Assembly: GCA_001464065.1 (NCBI GenBank)
Contig: LNDN01000037.1
Coordinates: 1 to 32,264 of the forward strand
Source of the DNA: Acidobacteria bacterium Ga0077522
Lineage (GTDB): Bacteria; Acidobacteriota; Vicinamibacteria; Vicinamibacterales; Vicinamibacteraceae
Direction of reading: 5' to 3'
Length of the DNA stretch: 32,264 bases
A program made the position numbers and the translations under genes. The notes under the pieces are model-generated. The model did no database searches. It saw nothing but the letters and a program-made list of their open reading frames with translations, and was not told where the DNA came from. Positions 15,684 to 27,026 of the stretch are shown here, piece by piece (position 1 is the first letter of the stretch; every line of letters starts with the position of its first letter).

Positions 15684-18367
15684 AACGCCTGCGCGCGGTG
15701 ACCCGTCGCGTGGCAGGCCTCTTTCATCGGGAACGGCACGACGCGGAGTTGCGCGAGGAGCTCGAGAGCCTGGCGGCCCTGCAGCTGGACGACCAGCTGG
15801 CGGCGGGCATGGACCCGTCGGAGGCGCGTCGGCGCGTCATCGCCCGCACCGGCAGTGTCACGGCCGTGCAGGAGGCGGTGCGGGAGCAGCGCGGCTTCGG
15901 CTGGCTCGAGTCGGCATGGCGGGACGGGCGGATGGGATTGCGGTTGCTGCGCCGCAACCCGCTGTTCGCGATCACGGCGATCCTGTCGCTCGCCCTGGGC
16001 ATCGGCGCGAATGCCGCCATCTTCTCGATCATCGACCACCTGCTGCTGCGCGCGCTGCCGGTGCGTCACGCCGATCGGCTGTACATGCTGGACGGCGGCA
16101 GCTGGACGTACCCCATCTGGGAGCAGGTGCAGCTGCGCGGCCGCGAGTTCGATGGCGCCGGCGCCTGGGCCAACGAGGAGATGACGGCGCGTGTGGGCGC
16201 CAGCAGCCGACGCGAGCAGGGCCTCTTCGTCAGCGGCGGCTTCTTCGAGCTGCTCGGCGTCGCGCCGGTCCTGGGCCGGACCATCGTCGCCGACGATGAC
16301 CGTCGCGGCGGCGGGGCGAACGGCCCGGTGGCCGTGATCAGCGATGCGTACTGGGAACGCGCCTTCGGACGAGACCCGAACGTGCTCGGTCGCACAGTCG
16401 TCGTGGAACGCGTGCCCTTCACGATCGTCGGGGTCACGCCACGACCGTTTTTCGGCCCCGAGGTCGGACGGTCGTTCAGTGTTGCCATTCCGTTCGGCAC
16501 CGAGCCGCTGTTGCGCGGGTCGGGCTCGGCGCTCGACGAGCGCCGCAACTGGTGGATGAACATCCTGATCCGGCGGCGTGCGACGCAGGACGAGGCGCAG
16601 GTCCAGGCCGCCGTGGCGGCGATGACGCCGGCGGTGCGCGAGGCGACGCGCACGCCGGATCCCGACTACCTGAGCGAACCCCTGCGGGTCGTCACCGCCG
16701 AACAGGGGCGCTCGCCCCTGCGCGGCCAGTACCGCGACGCGCTCTTCGTGCTGATGGCGGCATCGGTGATCGTGCTGCTGGTCACGAGCGCCAACGTCGC
16801 GAACCTGCTGCTGGCCCGGGCGACGGCGCGGCGCGGCGAGATGAGCGTGAGGCTGGCCATCGGCGGCTCGCGCTGGCGGCTGGTCCGGCAACTGCTCGCC
16901 GAGAGCCTGGTCCTGTCGGTCCTCGGCGTCGCGGCCGGCCTCCTGGTGGCGGTGTTCACGGCGCGCGTGATCGTGGGCCAGCTCTCGACGAGCACGTCAC
17001 CGGTGATGCTCGACGTGGCGCTGGACTGGCGGCTCGTGCTGTTCGCGACGGGGGTGGCGTGCGTCGTGACCCCGTTGTTCGCCATCCTGCCGGCCCTCAA
17101 GGCGACCCGCGTCGAGCCGGGCGCCGCCATGAAGGAACAGGCGCGGACCGTGGCCGGCGATGGCGGCCACGCGCTGGGCCAGTGGCTGGTGCTGGTGCAG
17201 ATCGCCATGTCGCTGGCGCTGGTGGTGCTGGCGGGACTGCTGGTCGCCACCTTCACTCGCCTCGCGTCCAGGCCGCTCGGGCTCGAGAGCCGGCGCGTCG
17301 TGGTCGCCGAGGTGCGGATGCTGCCCGATGCGGTTCCACCCGAGGAGCGGGTTGCGCTCCTCGAACGGCTTCGCACCATCGTCGGCCAGGTGCCGGGGGT
17401 GGCCACCACCACGCTGACCACGAAGACGCCGGCGTCAGGAAGCGGGTGGAATTCGGCCATCGTGGACGTCGACGGGACCGACGTCGGCGGTGAGACCAGG
17501 CAGCGGATGGTCTGGGTGAGCGGCGTCAGCGACAGCTTCTTCGCCACCTACGCCATCGCGGTCCGCGCCGGCCGCGACCTGTCCGCCGCCGATGCCTCCG
17601 ACGCGCCGCCCGTCATGGTCGTCAACGAGGCCTTCGTGCGGCGCTTCCTGGGCGGGGGCCCCGCCGTCGGCCGCCGGGTGCGACAAGGCCTGCCCGACCG
17701 CCCCGACACGTGGTCCGCCTCGCGCGAGATCGTGGGAGTCGTCGCCGACACCGTCTATCGGCGGGATCTTCGCCGCGACTTCGAGCCGACCGTGTTCCTG
17801 CCGCTGGGGCAGCTCGAGGGTGCGCCGCGCGAGTCCATCACCATCGCGGCACGGTCGCAGGCTGCGAATGCCGCGACGCTGGTCGCGGCGGTCGCGCAGG
17901 CGGTGGATGCCGCAGACACGCGAATCACCGCACGCGTGGCCGCACACCAGGTGTACGTCCACAACGCGCTGACCCAGGAGCGTCTGATCGCCACGGTCGC
18001 CGGGCTGTTCGGTGGGCTCGCGCTGGTGCTCGCGGTCGTCGGGCTGTACGGCGTCACCGCGTACGCCGTGAGCCGGCGGCGCGCCGAGATCGGGGTCAGG
18101 CTCGCGCTGGGGGCCACGCCGGGGCGCGTCGTCCGACTCGTGCTGCAGCGCGTGGCGCTGCTCGTCGGGGCCGGCATCGTGGGGGGCCTCGTGCTGTCGC
18201 TGTGGGCGGGACGAGCCGTGCGCATCCTGCTGCACGGGCTCGAACCGAGTGATCCCCTGATCTTGGTTGGCGCCGCGGCCGTGCTGTTGGTGACGGGTGG
18301 CCTCGCGGGGCTCGTGCCGGCCTGGCGAGCCGCGCGCACCGACCCTGCCGCGGCGCTGCGGCCGTAG
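15680..18367 (+). CDS. ADOP-type ABC transporter permease (FtsX/MacB-like duplicated permease)
   Basis: This 895-residue membrane protein starts with GTG overlapping the padR stop. It begins with a soluble helical N-terminal region of about 85 residues typical of acidobacterial duplicated orphan permeases (HDAELREELESL, EARRRVIARTGS). Transmembrane segments lie near residues 95-118, 355-377, 407-430, 450-472, 505-527, 771-793, 824-846 and 862-883, forming two FtsX-like modules. MacB-type periplasmic regions lie between them (about 120-350 and 530-765). The segments TARRGEMSVRLAIGGSRWR and SRRRAEIGVRLALGATPGR are the two copies of the conserved FtsX cytoplasmic coupling helix. No ATPase gene is adjacent, as is usual for this orphan class. 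Its function, whether efflux or mechanotransmission, is unknown. Confidence 0.95.
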   Translation: MKRLRAVTRRVAGLFHRERHDAELREELESLAALQLDDQLAAGMDPSEARRRVIARTGSVTAVQEAVREQRGFGWLESAWRDGRMGLRLLRRNPLFAITAILSLALGIGANAAIFSIIDHLLLRALPVRHADRLYMLDGGSWTYPIWEQVQLRGREFDGAGAWANEEMTARVGASSRREQGLFVSGGFFELLGVAPVLGRTIVADDDRRGGGANGPVAVISDAYWERAFGRDPNVLGRTVVVERVPFTIVGVTPRPFFGPEVGRSFSVAIPFGTEPLLRGSGSALDERRNWWMNILIRRRATQDEAQVQAAVAAMTPAVREATRTPDPDYLSEPLRVVTAEQGRSPLRGQYRDALFVLMAASVIVLLVTSANVANLLLARATARRGEMSVRLAIGGSRWRLVRQLLAESLVLSVLGVAAGLLVAVFTARVIVGQLSTSTSPVMLDVALDWRLVLFATGVACVVTPLFAILPALKATRVEPGAAMKEQARTVAGDGGHALGQWLVLVQIAMSLALVVLAGLLVATFTRLASRPLGLESRRVVVAEVRMLPDAVPPEERVALLERLRTIVGQVPGVATTTLTTKTPASGSGWNSAIVDVDGTDVGGETRQRMVWVSGVSDSFFATYAIAVRAGRDLSAADASDAPPVMVVNEAFVRRFLGGGPAVGRRVRQGLPDRPDTWSASREIVGVVADTVYRRDLRRDFEPTVFLPLGQLEGAPRESITIAARSQAANAATLVAAVAQAVDAADTRITARVAAHQVYVHNALTQERLIATVAGLFGGLALVLAVVGLYGVTAYAVSRRRAEIGVRLALGATPGRVVRLVLQRVALLVGAGIVGGLVLSLWAGRAVRILLHGLEPSDPLILVGAAAVLLVTGGLAGLVPAWRAARTDPAAALRP

Positions 18368-18429
18368 TGAGGCAGCACGGACAGTCGTGCCGATCGGCTC
18401 ATGCGTGACCGGGAACCAGCCGATTGCTG

Positions 18430-18460
18430 GTGGTGGCAGGTGACGGACACCTGCCACCAC
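18430..18460. repeat. Perfect 13-bp hairpin upstream of the mosaic surface protein
   Basis: The left arm (18430-18442, starting GTGGTGGCAGG) pairs base for base with 18448-18460 around ACGGA. There is no T-run after it, so it is not a canonical terminator. It could be a further REP-like element, with GTGG taking the place of GTAG, or it could end the permease transcript. It starts 62 bp after the permease stop and ends 22 bp before the next ATG. Confidence 0.6.
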
Positions 18461-18482
18461 TTCGTCCTCCGGAGCCCATCCC

Positions 18483-21400
18483 ATGCATTGCCTCCCTCGC
18501 CCTGCCCAAAGGCAGTGGACTGGCCTGTCGGTTCTCGTGGCCCTTGTCGTGACTGTCGGCGCGGTACTGCACGCCTCCCCCGATCCCTCCAACAGCAGCC
18601 TGAGTGCCTCGTCACGCGCCATCGTCGCCGACGGCAGCAGCACCTCGACCATCACCGTCACGCTTCGCGATGCGGGCAACACGCCGCTGACCGCCGGTGG
18701 CAACACGGTGGTGGTCGCCAGCACGCTGGGGACGGTCTCCGGTGTCACCGACAACGGTGACGGCACCTATACCGCCACGCTCACCGCTGGCACCACGGTC
18801 GCCTCCGCCAAGGTGACGGCGACCGTCGACGGTACGCCGGTGACCACGCCGCTCTACGTCAACTTCACGACTCAGCTCGTGACGGGCACCCGTGTGGACG
18901 ACGTCGGCACCTCCAACTCAATCGCCGCTGGTAACACGAGCCGCAACCTCGCGGTGGGCGCCGACGGGACGATCTACGCGGTGTTCCGCGGCTCGGATGG
19001 CATCCGCGTGGCCAGCAGCCGCAACCGTGGCGTGAGCTTCGGGGCGAGCGTCCAGGTCTCGACCGACAACCTCGAGGCCGAAGTGGCCGTGTCGACGACG
19101 GGCGTCGTCTACGTGACGTGGATCGCCGGCGGCGCCGTGGTCAGCCGCAGCTTCGACAACGGGGCCACCTGGTCGGCGCCGGTGACCGCCGGGCCCGCGG
19201 GCAGCTCGGTGCACATGGCGACCGACGCCAGCCGCGTCTATCTCGTGGAGCGGTCGGGGAACAACTTCTACTGGAGTGACGACAACGCCGCGACGTTCAC
19301 GCGGGTGCAACTGAACGCGGGGGAGGTGTTCACCGACGTGCATGTGGACCCGCTCACCGGTCACGTCATCGTCCAGGTGGACAACCCGTCGGTGAAGTAC
19401 CTCGTGAGCAGCGACGGCGGGCAGACGTTCTCCGGCAAGATTCAACCGTCGCCGGCGGGCAGCGTGTTCTACTCGGTCGGGGCCATCTCGAGCGGAAGTC
19501 TCGGGCGGTACCTGTTCGTGGCTGGCAACGGCTCCAACATGTACCGGGTCGACATGGGCGCGGCCAACGTCGCCGGCCTCACGACGACCGCCGTATCGCA
19601 GGTAATCGGCACCAACACCTCCAACCAGGGCCGCTCGCTGGCCGCGGATCGGTGCGGCAACATCGTCGTCGGCTACATCAGTGGCAGCGACGTGAAGTTC
19701 GACGTCAGCAACGACCTCGGCGGCGCCTACAACGCGCCCGTGACGGTGGCCGCGGCGACCGACGCCAACGTCTACATCAACCAGACCAACGGCGACATCC
19801 TGTTCCTCTACGAGAGTGGCGGGCATGTCAGCCTCAGCACCTACGCCGGACACCTCGGCAACTGCTACAGCCCGGAGGTGTCGGTCAGCACGGTCGCCTT
19901 CAGCGGCGCGCTCGTCGGGCAGACGAGCTCACCCCAGTCGGTGCGCATCACCAACGGCGGTGGCGTGCCGGTGCAGATCACCGGCATCACCGCGAATGGC
20001 GACTTCGCCGCCTCGACGAGCTGCGTCGGCACGCTGGCGGTGGGCGCCTCCTGCGAGATTCCCGTCACCTTCACCCCCACGGCCAACGGGACACGCACTG
20101 GCGACCTCGAGATCGACACGAACATCTTCGTGGAGCCGAGAGTCGTCACGCTGACGGGCGTCGGCCTGACCACGGCGCCTGTCGCGACGTTGGCGCCCAC
20201 GGCCGTGAACTTCGGCACCGTGGCCCCCTCGGTGACCTCCGCCGCGCAGTCCGTCACGCTCTCCAACAGCGGCAACCAGGACCTGACGATCTCGTCCTTC
20301 ACGATGAGCGGGCCCTTCGCGTTGTCGGCCAATACCTGCGGGGCGACCGTCGTGCCCATGGCGTCGTGCACGCTGTCGGTCACGGCCACTCCGGCGTCCA
20401 CCGATGCCGCGACCGGCAGCCTCCGGCTCGTGTCCAACGCCAGCGGCGCGCCGCCGACGGTGCTGCTCGAAGTGAATGGCGTGCCGCCAACCGTCACCAA
20501 CGCGACGCCGGTGGCCAATGACGACGCCTACACCGTCGATGAGGACGCCGTGCTGACGGTGGCCACGGGAAGCGGCGTGCTCGCCAACGACACCGACGCC
20601 GACAGCGACCCGTTGACGGCGGTCCTGGGCACCGGCCCTGTGCATGGCACCCTCGCGCTGAACGCCGACGGCAGCTTCATCTACACGCCCACCGCCAACT
20701 ACAGCGGCAGCGACAGCTTCACGTACGTCGCCACCGACGGCACGGCCAGCAGCGCCGCCGCCACGGTCACCCTGACGGTGACGGCGGTCGACGACGCGCC
20801 GACGCTCGACCAGCCGGCGCCACTCACGGCCCGCTGGGACGCGGGCGCACAGACGGTCACGCTCACCGGTCTCACGGCCGGCGGCGGCGAGGCCGGCGCA
20901 CTGACCGTGACCGCCACCAGCGGCACGCCGGCGACCGCCATCGCCAGCGCCGTCACGTACGGCGGCGGCTCGACGGCGACCTTCACGCTGACGCCGGTCG
21001 CGGGCCGTCAAGGCGTGGTGACCATCACGGTGGCCGTCAGCGACGGCACCACCACGACGACACGCACGTTCACGTTCACGGTGACGGCGCCGGCGTTCGC
21101 CGTCACGGGTGTCTATCCCGCGAGCGGACCGGACACGGGCGGCACCAACATCCGGATCACGGGCCTCGGCTTCCTCCAGTCGGCCACGGTCGTGGCCGGC
21201 GCGCAGTCGGCCGCCGTCGTAGCCCCCCAGGTCCTCATCGGTGGCGTGCCCGCCGTCGCGGCTGTGGTGGAGTCCGGCACGGTGATCAGCGCCCTCACGC
21301 CGGCGCTGCCCCCGGGCACGCCGCTCGACGTCCAGGTGATCGTGCCCGCAGGCACGGGCACCCTGTCGGGCGCCTTCACGCCGTACTCGCGCCCGGCCCC

Positions 21401-22940
21401 GCCCGCGCCGCCGACCGAGCCGACCGACCCGGGCACGCCGCCCCCTGATCCGACCAACCCCGGTGACCCGACCGCCCCGACGACCGACACCGATGGCGAC
21501 GGCATCCCCGACGTGTGGGAGGAGTTCTACGGCACCGACCCGAACGACGCCAGCGACGCGGCTGCGGACCCGGATGGTGACGGCAAGACGAACCGGGAAG
21601 AGTTCGACAGCAACACGCACCCGGACAGCCGTCTGGTCCGCTTCTTCGCCGAGGGCAACGCGCAGGCGCCCTTCCGCACGTGGGTGAACCTGTACAACCC
21701 CTCGCCCATCGAGGCCGCGATCAACATCACGTTCTATCTCGACGACGCCACCGTGGTGCACCACCTCGTGAAGGCCGCGGGCGGCTCCCGCACCACTGTC
21801 GACACGAGCGTGGTGGCCGGCCTCCGGAATCACGCGTTCGGGATGCGCGTGGATGCCGACGAGTCGGTGGTCGTCAACCGCACGATCACGTGGAACGAGC
21901 AGGGGGTCGGCGCCGCCGCCGAGCGCGGCGTGGAGCTGTCCTCGAGCTGGTACTTTGCCGAAGGCGCCACGCACGGACGTCTGCAGACGTTCGCCCTGTT
22001 GACCAACCCGGCCGATCAGCCGGCCACGGTCGAAATCGAGTACCTTGTGTCGGCCTCGGGCGCGCGAGTCAGCCGGACGCACGTGGTGCCCGCGCACGCG
22101 CGCTACACGGTGTGGGTCAACCAGGAGGGGCCGGAGCTGGTCGATCAGGGCTTCGGCATGGTGGTGCGCAGTTCGCACCCCATCGTGGCCGAGCGCGCCA
22201 CCTACATCACCGACGGCGGTCTGTTCGAGGCCGGCGAGACGTCGGTGGGCGCGCCCGCCGCGGGCCAGGACTGGTACTTCGCGGAAGGCGTGACCGGCCC
22301 GGTGTTCGGCACCTTCCTGCTGCTCGCCAACCCGACCGCCACGGCCGCCGACGTGCAGGTCCGCTACCTGCCGGAGGCCGGCGCCGAGGTGGTGACGACG
22401 CACACGGTGGGTCCGTACAGCCGTGTCACCGTTCCCGTGAGCGACGAAGCCGCATGGGAGACCGGCATGGGCGTGGGCATGCATGTCCACGTCACCAACG
22501 GCGTCGACATCGTCGCCGAGCGCGCCATGTGGTGGTCCACGGACACCAACGCGGCGACCTGGGAAGAAGGGCATGGCAGCGCCGGCAGTACCGCGCCGCA
22601 CACTGCCTTCGCCATCGGCGACGGCGTGGCGGGTGGGCCGCAGGGGGCGAGCACCTACCTGCTGCTGGCCAACCCCGGTACCAGCCCGGCGGTCGTCCGC
22701 GTGACGCTGGTCTTCGAGGACGGCACGGCGCCGGCGTCGACCACGCTGACCATCCCGGCGGGGCGGCGGGTGACGGTGGACGCGGCGACGGACTTCCCGG
22801 TCGCCGACGGCAAGCGCTTCAGCGCGACGGTGCAGAGCGAGAACAGCGTGCCGTTCGTGGCCGAGCAGTCCATCTACTGGACGTTCGGGACCGGCACGTG
22901 GCGCAGTGGCGTGAGCCTGCCGGCTACGCGACTCCCGTAG
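18483..22940 (+). CDS. Large secreted multidomain protein with Ig-like, Hydin-like, TIG and Ca-binding repeats
   Basis: This is a 1485-residue protein with a GGAG ribosome binding site eight bases before ATG and an N-terminal hydrophobic signal (about 12-30). Domains in order: an invasin-like Ig domain (about 36-130), and a BNR/sialidase-like beta-propeller region (about 131-460). Two ASPM/SPD2/Hydin-type beta-sandwiches follow (about 464-562 and 570-668), with [19 protein letters not shown] as a hallmark. Next come a cadherin/VCBS-like domain with DEDAVLTV and [12 protein letters not shown] (about 674-774), another beta-sandwich, an IPT/TIG domain (about 872-968), a Pro/Thr linker (970-1003), and a DTDGDGIPD calcium-binding repeat (about 1003-1050). 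Finally there are about four repeats of roughly 100 residues starting WYFAEG or similar. No C-terminal anchor is visible. It probably acts in adhesion or matrix formation; no enzymatic residues are recognised. Confidence 0.9.
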   Translation: MHCLPRPAQRQWTGLSVLVALVVTVGAVLHASPDPSNSSLSASSRAIVADGSSTSTITVTLRDAGNTPLTAGGNTVVVASTLGTVSGVTDNGDGTYTATLTAGTTVASAKVTATVDGTPVTTPLYVNFTTQLVTGTRVDDVGTSNSIAAGNTSRNLAVGADGTIYAVFRGSDGIRVASSRNRGVSFGASVQVSTDNLEAEVAVSTTGVVYVTWIAGGAVVSRSFDNGATWSAPVTAGPAGSSVHMATDASRVYLVERSGNNFYWSDDNAATFTRVQLNAGEVFTDVHVDPLTGHVIVQVDNPSVKYLVSSDGGQTFSGKIQPSPAGSVFYSVGAISSGSLGRYLFVAGNGSNMYRVDMGAANVAGLTTTAVSQVIGTNTSNQGRSLAADRCGNIVVGYISGSDVKFDVSNDLGGAYNAPVTVAAATDANVYINQTNGDILFLYESGGHVSLSTYAGHLGNCYSPEVSVSTVAFSGALVGQTSSPQSVRITNGGGVPVQITGITANGDFAASTSCVGTLAVGASCEIPVTFTPTANGTRTGDLEIDTNIFVEPRVVTLTGVGLTTAPVATLAPTAVNFGTVAPSVTSAAQSVTLSNSGNQDLTISSFTMSGPFALSANTCGATVVPMASCTLSVTATPASTDAATGSLRLVSNASGAPPTVLLEVNGVPPTVTNATPVANDDAYTVDEDAVLTVATGSGVLANDTDADSDPLTAVLGTGPVHGTLALNADGSFIYTPTANYSGSDSFTYVATDGTASSAAATVTLTVTAVDDAPTLDQPAPLTARWDAGAQTVTLTGLTAGGGEAGALTVTATSGTPATAIASAVTYGGGSTATFTLTPVAGRQGVVTITVAVSDGTTTTTRTFTFTVTAPAFAVTGVYPASGPDTGGTNIRITGLGFLQSATVVAGAQSAAVVAPQVLIGGVPAVAAVVESGTVISALTPALPPGTPLDVQVIVPAGTGTLSGAFTPYSRPAPPAPPTEPTDPGTPPPDPTNPGDPTAPTTDTDGDGIPDVWEEFYGTDPNDASDAAADPDGDGKTNREEFDSNTHPDSRLVRFFAEGNAQAPFRTWVNLYNPSPIEAAINITFYLDDATVVHHLVKAAGGSRTTVDTSVVAGLRNHAFGMRVDADESVVVNRTITWNEQGVGAAAERGVELSSSWYFAEGATHGRLQTFALLTNPADQPATVEIEYLVSASGARVSRTHVVPAHARYTVWVNQEGPELVDQGFGMVVRSSHPIVAERATYITDGGLFEAGETSVGAPAAGQDWYFAEGVTGPVFGTFLLLANPTATAADVQVRYLPEAGAEVVTTHTVGPYSRVTVPVSDEAAWETGMGVGMHVHVTNGVDIVAERAMWWSTDTNAATWEEGHGSAGSTAPHTAFAIGDGVAGGPQGASTYLLLANPGTSPAVVRVTLVFEDGTAPASTTLTIPAGRRVTVDAATDFPVADGKRFSATVQSENSVPFVAEQSIYWTFGTGTWRSGVSLPATRLP

Positions 22941-22972
22941 GGGACGCGGCGGCTTCGACCTCGGGCCATCTG

Positions 22973-23003
22973 GGGCGCCTCCCACAGGGGAGGCGCCCTT
23001 TTT
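22973..23003 (+). terminator. Intrinsic terminator after the surface protein gene
   Basis: The stem GGGCGCCTCCC (22973-22983) pairs with GGGAGGCGCCC (22988-22998) around ACAG and is followed by TTTTT. It lies about 30 bp after the stop at 22940. This is a textbook rho-independent terminator. Confidence 0.92.
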
Positions 23004-23077
23004 GTTTGTGTCGCCAGTCGCCCCAAAGCGAACACCAGGCGAAATACGACCAAAATGCGACTCGTCTCATTTTCTCG

Positions 23078-23110
23078 GATCTAACCCGTTGCGTTTCAAC
23101 GAGTTAGATC
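23078..23110. promoter_or_regulatory. 14-bp inverted repeat upstream of the suf promoter
   Basis: GATCTAACCCGTTG (23078-23091) and CAACGAGTTAGATC (23097-23110) pair at 13 of 14 positions around a five-base centre. It ends nine bp before the -35 hexamer, a typical position for an activator site. Confidence 0.65.
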
Positions 23111-23119
23111 TGAATCCTC

Positions 23120-23148
23120 TTGATATGGGACCGCTTCAGTCGTATATT
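23120..23148 (+). promoter_or_regulatory. Predicted sigma70-like promoter of the suf operon
   Basis: TTGATA (23120-23125) and TATATT (23143-23148) are separated by exactly 17 bp. Each hexamer matches consensus at most positions. This is the best promoter match noticed in the window and lies about 120 bp before sufB. Confidence 0.75.
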
Positions 23149-23157
23149 GAAACGGTT
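23129..23157. promoter_or_regulatory. Imperfect dyad overlapping the suf -10 element
   Basis: GACCGCTTCA (23129-23138) and TGAAACGGTT (23148-23157) pair at 8 of 10 positions, bracketing the -10 hexamer. The position suits a repressor such as an Rrf2-family (IscR/SufR-like) protein. No such regulator gene is in this window, so this is inference. Confidence 0.45.
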
Positions 23158-23268
23158 CGACGCCCGTCGCCGACGCGCCCCGTCCACCGGGTGCATCGTC
23201 GAGCCGCCGAGCAGCGTCCGACACATTCCGGGAAGGGGCTCTTCGAAGCCGACCCAGAAGGAACTCCG

Positions 23269-24711
<1,443 letters not shown>

Positions 24712-24723
24712 CGCCTCCGCTTC

Positions 24724-24827
24724 ACGACGGCCTTCGTCGTTCGGCCTTCGGCCTTCGGGACCGAACCGCCGCACGACTGGGCGAGTCACAGCATCGACAG
24801 CAGTGTTCTTTCGAAGGCCGAAGGCCG
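24724..24827. repeat. Inverted repeats in the sufB-sufC gap
   Basis: The 156-bp gap holds a 16-bp exact inverted repeat, with arms CGGCCTTCGGCCTTCG (24742-24757) and its complement at 24812-24827, separated by 54 bases. A small hairpin, ACGACG/CGTCGT (24724-24740), precedes it. Such a gap is unusual inside a suf operon. It may be an inserted repeat element, an RNA-processing site or an attenuator. Confidence 0.6.
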
Positions 24828-24867
24828 GGCACCCAATCGCCCGACCACGGCCGTCAGTGAAAACGAT

Positions 24868-25623
<756 letters not shown>

Positions 25624-25628
25624 TGACC

Positions 25629-26927
25629 ATGTCGACGACTGCTGCCCAGGATTCCCTGCTCACCGGGTTCGACGAGTTCACCGCCGCGCGCACCAGCGAT
25701 CCGGCGTGGCTGCGGACCAGCCGTGCCCGCGCCGCCGCGACGTTCCGCGACGAAGGCCTGCCGACGACCCGTCAGGAAGAGTGGCGCTACACGCCGCTGA
25801 CCGGCATCACCGACGTGCCGGCCCAGCCCGTCGCCGCCGCCACCGGCACGCCGCCGGTCGACGGCTTCCTGTTCCGCGACTTCGACGGCCCGCAGCTGGT
25901 GTTCGTCAACGGTCACTACGCGCCGACGCAGTCGCGCCTGCACGCCCTGCCGGACGGCATTCGCGTCAGCTCGATTGCGGCGCTGCTCGACAGCGACCCG
26001 GAGACGCTCCAGCGCCATCTCGGCACGGCCATCCGGTTCAGGCAGCAGGGCTTCACCGCCCTCAACGACGCCTGGTTCGTCGATGGCGCGGCCATCGTCG
26101 TCGACGCCAACGCCGTGGTGACCGAGCCGATCCACCTGCTGTACTTCTCCACCGGCACCGGCTCGTCGTACCCGCGGACGCTGATCGTGGCGGGCGCCAA
26201 CAGCCAGCTGTCGGTCGTGGAGAGCTTCGCGGGCACCGAGACGACGTACGTCACCAACGCCATCACCGAGGTCATCTCGGCCGAGGGCGCCCACGTCGAT
26301 CACTACAAGGTGAACCGCGAGAGCCTGCAGGCCCACCACGTGTCCAGCACGCACCTGCTGCTGGCGCGCGCGTCGGTGTTCTCGACCCACAACATCTCGC
26401 TCGGCGGCCGACTGACGCGCAACGACATCAACGCGACGCTGGACGGCGAGGGCATCGAGTGCACGGTCAACGGGCTGTACCTGGCCGACGGTGACCGCCT
26501 GGTCGACAACCACACGGCGATCGACCACGCCAAGCCGCACTGCCACAGCTACGAGATCTACAAGGGCGTGCTCGACGGCCGCAGCCGCGGCGTCTTCAAC
26601 GGCAAGATCTTCGTCCGCGAGGACGCACAGAAGACGGACGCCAAGCAGACCAACCAGGTGCTGCTGCTGTCCGACGACGCGACGATCGACACCAAGCCGC
26701 AGCTCGAGATCTACGCCGACGACGTCAAGTGCACGCACGGGGCCACGGTCGGTCAGTTGAGCGCGGAGTCGCTCTTCTACCTGCGCGCCCGCGGCATCGG
26801 CAAGGACGACGCCCGTGCCCTGCTGATCCACGCGTTCGCCGAGGACATCGTCGAGCGCATCCGGATCGACGGTGTGCGCCGGGCCCTGGAGCAGGTGCTC
26901 CTGGCGCGCCTGCCCATCAGGGAATAG
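25629..26927 (+). CDS. sufD: Fe-S cluster assembly protein SufD
   Basis: This 432-residue protein starts at ATG 25629, five bp after sufC; a GTG at 25623 is a less likely start. It is a SufB paralogue with the same beta-helix core. Typical features are TRQEEWRYTPL (48-58) near the N-terminus and GVFNGKIFVREDAQKTDAKQTNQ followed by KCTHGATVGQL, with His370 matching the position of E. coli SufD His360. It forms the scaffold heterodimer with SufB and helps iron entry. A pair of REP-like hairpins separates it from sufS. Confidence 0.97.
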   Translation: MSTTAAQDSLLTGFDEFTAARTSDPAWLRTSRARAAATFRDEGLPTTRQEEWRYTPLTGITDVPAQPVAAATGTPPVDGFLFRDFDGPQLVFVNGHYAPTQSRLHALPDGIRVSSIAALLDSDPETLQRHLGTAIRFRQQGFTALNDAWFVDGAAIVVDANAVVTEPIHLLYFSTGTGSSYPRTLIVAGANSQLSVVESFAGTETTYVTNAITEVISAEGAHVDHYKVNRESLQAHHVSSTHLLLARASVFSTHNISLGGRLTRNDINATLDGEGIECTVNGLYLADGDRLVDNHTAIDHAKPHCHSYEIYKGVLDGRSRGVFNGKIFVREDAQKTDAKQTNQVLLLSDDATIDTKPQLEIYADDVKCTHGATVGQLSAESLFYLRARGIGKDDARALLIHAFAEDIVERIRIDGVRRALEQVLLARLPIRE

Positions 26928-26941
26928 CACGCAGGCGATGG

Positions 26942-26966
26942 GTAGGGCCCGCTCTCCGAGCGGGCC
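26942..26966 (+). repeat. REP-like hairpin, family B (plus orientation)
   Basis: GTAG (26942-26945) abuts arm GGCCCGCTC (26946-26954), which pairs with GAGCGGGCC (26958-26966) around TCC. It forms a back-to-back pair with the next element. Confidence 0.85.
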
Positions 26967-26981
26967 GTCAGGCCACGTGAC

Positions 26982-27006
26982 GGACGGCTCGGAGAGCCGT
27001 CCCTAC
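26982..27006 (-). repeat. REP-like hairpin, family B (minus orientation)
   Basis: Arms GGACGGCTC (26982-26990) and GAGCCGTCC (26994-27002) pair around GGA. CTAC (27003-27006) gives GTAG on the minus strand next to the stem. The loop and inner stem match the plus-strand partner and the outer stem pairs covary. The two together form a BIME-like unit between sufD and sufS. Confidence 0.85.
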
Positions 27007-27026
27007 CCCATCGTGGCGAGGACCGA

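Larger units (their letters stand above)
23004..23268 (+). promoter_or_regulatory. Gene-free leader region of the suf operon
   Basis: Together with the terminator, this fills the 328-bp gap between the surface protein and sufB. It is less GC-rich than its surroundings and contains a strong dyad (23078-23110), a sigma70-like promoter (23120-23148), a second imperfect dyad over the promoter (23129-23157) and the sufB ribosome binding site (AGAAGGA, 23256-23262). The remainder, about 23160-23250, is an untranslated leader with no recognised riboswitch. Confidence 0.75.

Noticed and set aside
19929-22985. 1018-residue minus-strand open frame opposite the surface protein
   Set aside because: It is Arg/Gly/His-rich without domains, runs through the terminator hairpin, and mirrors a well-supported multidomain gene.
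23002-23268. N-terminal extension of sufB
   Set aside because: It would start inside the terminator T-run, read through the promoter and dyads, and add residues unlike any SufB. The ATG at 23269 has a proper ribosome binding site.
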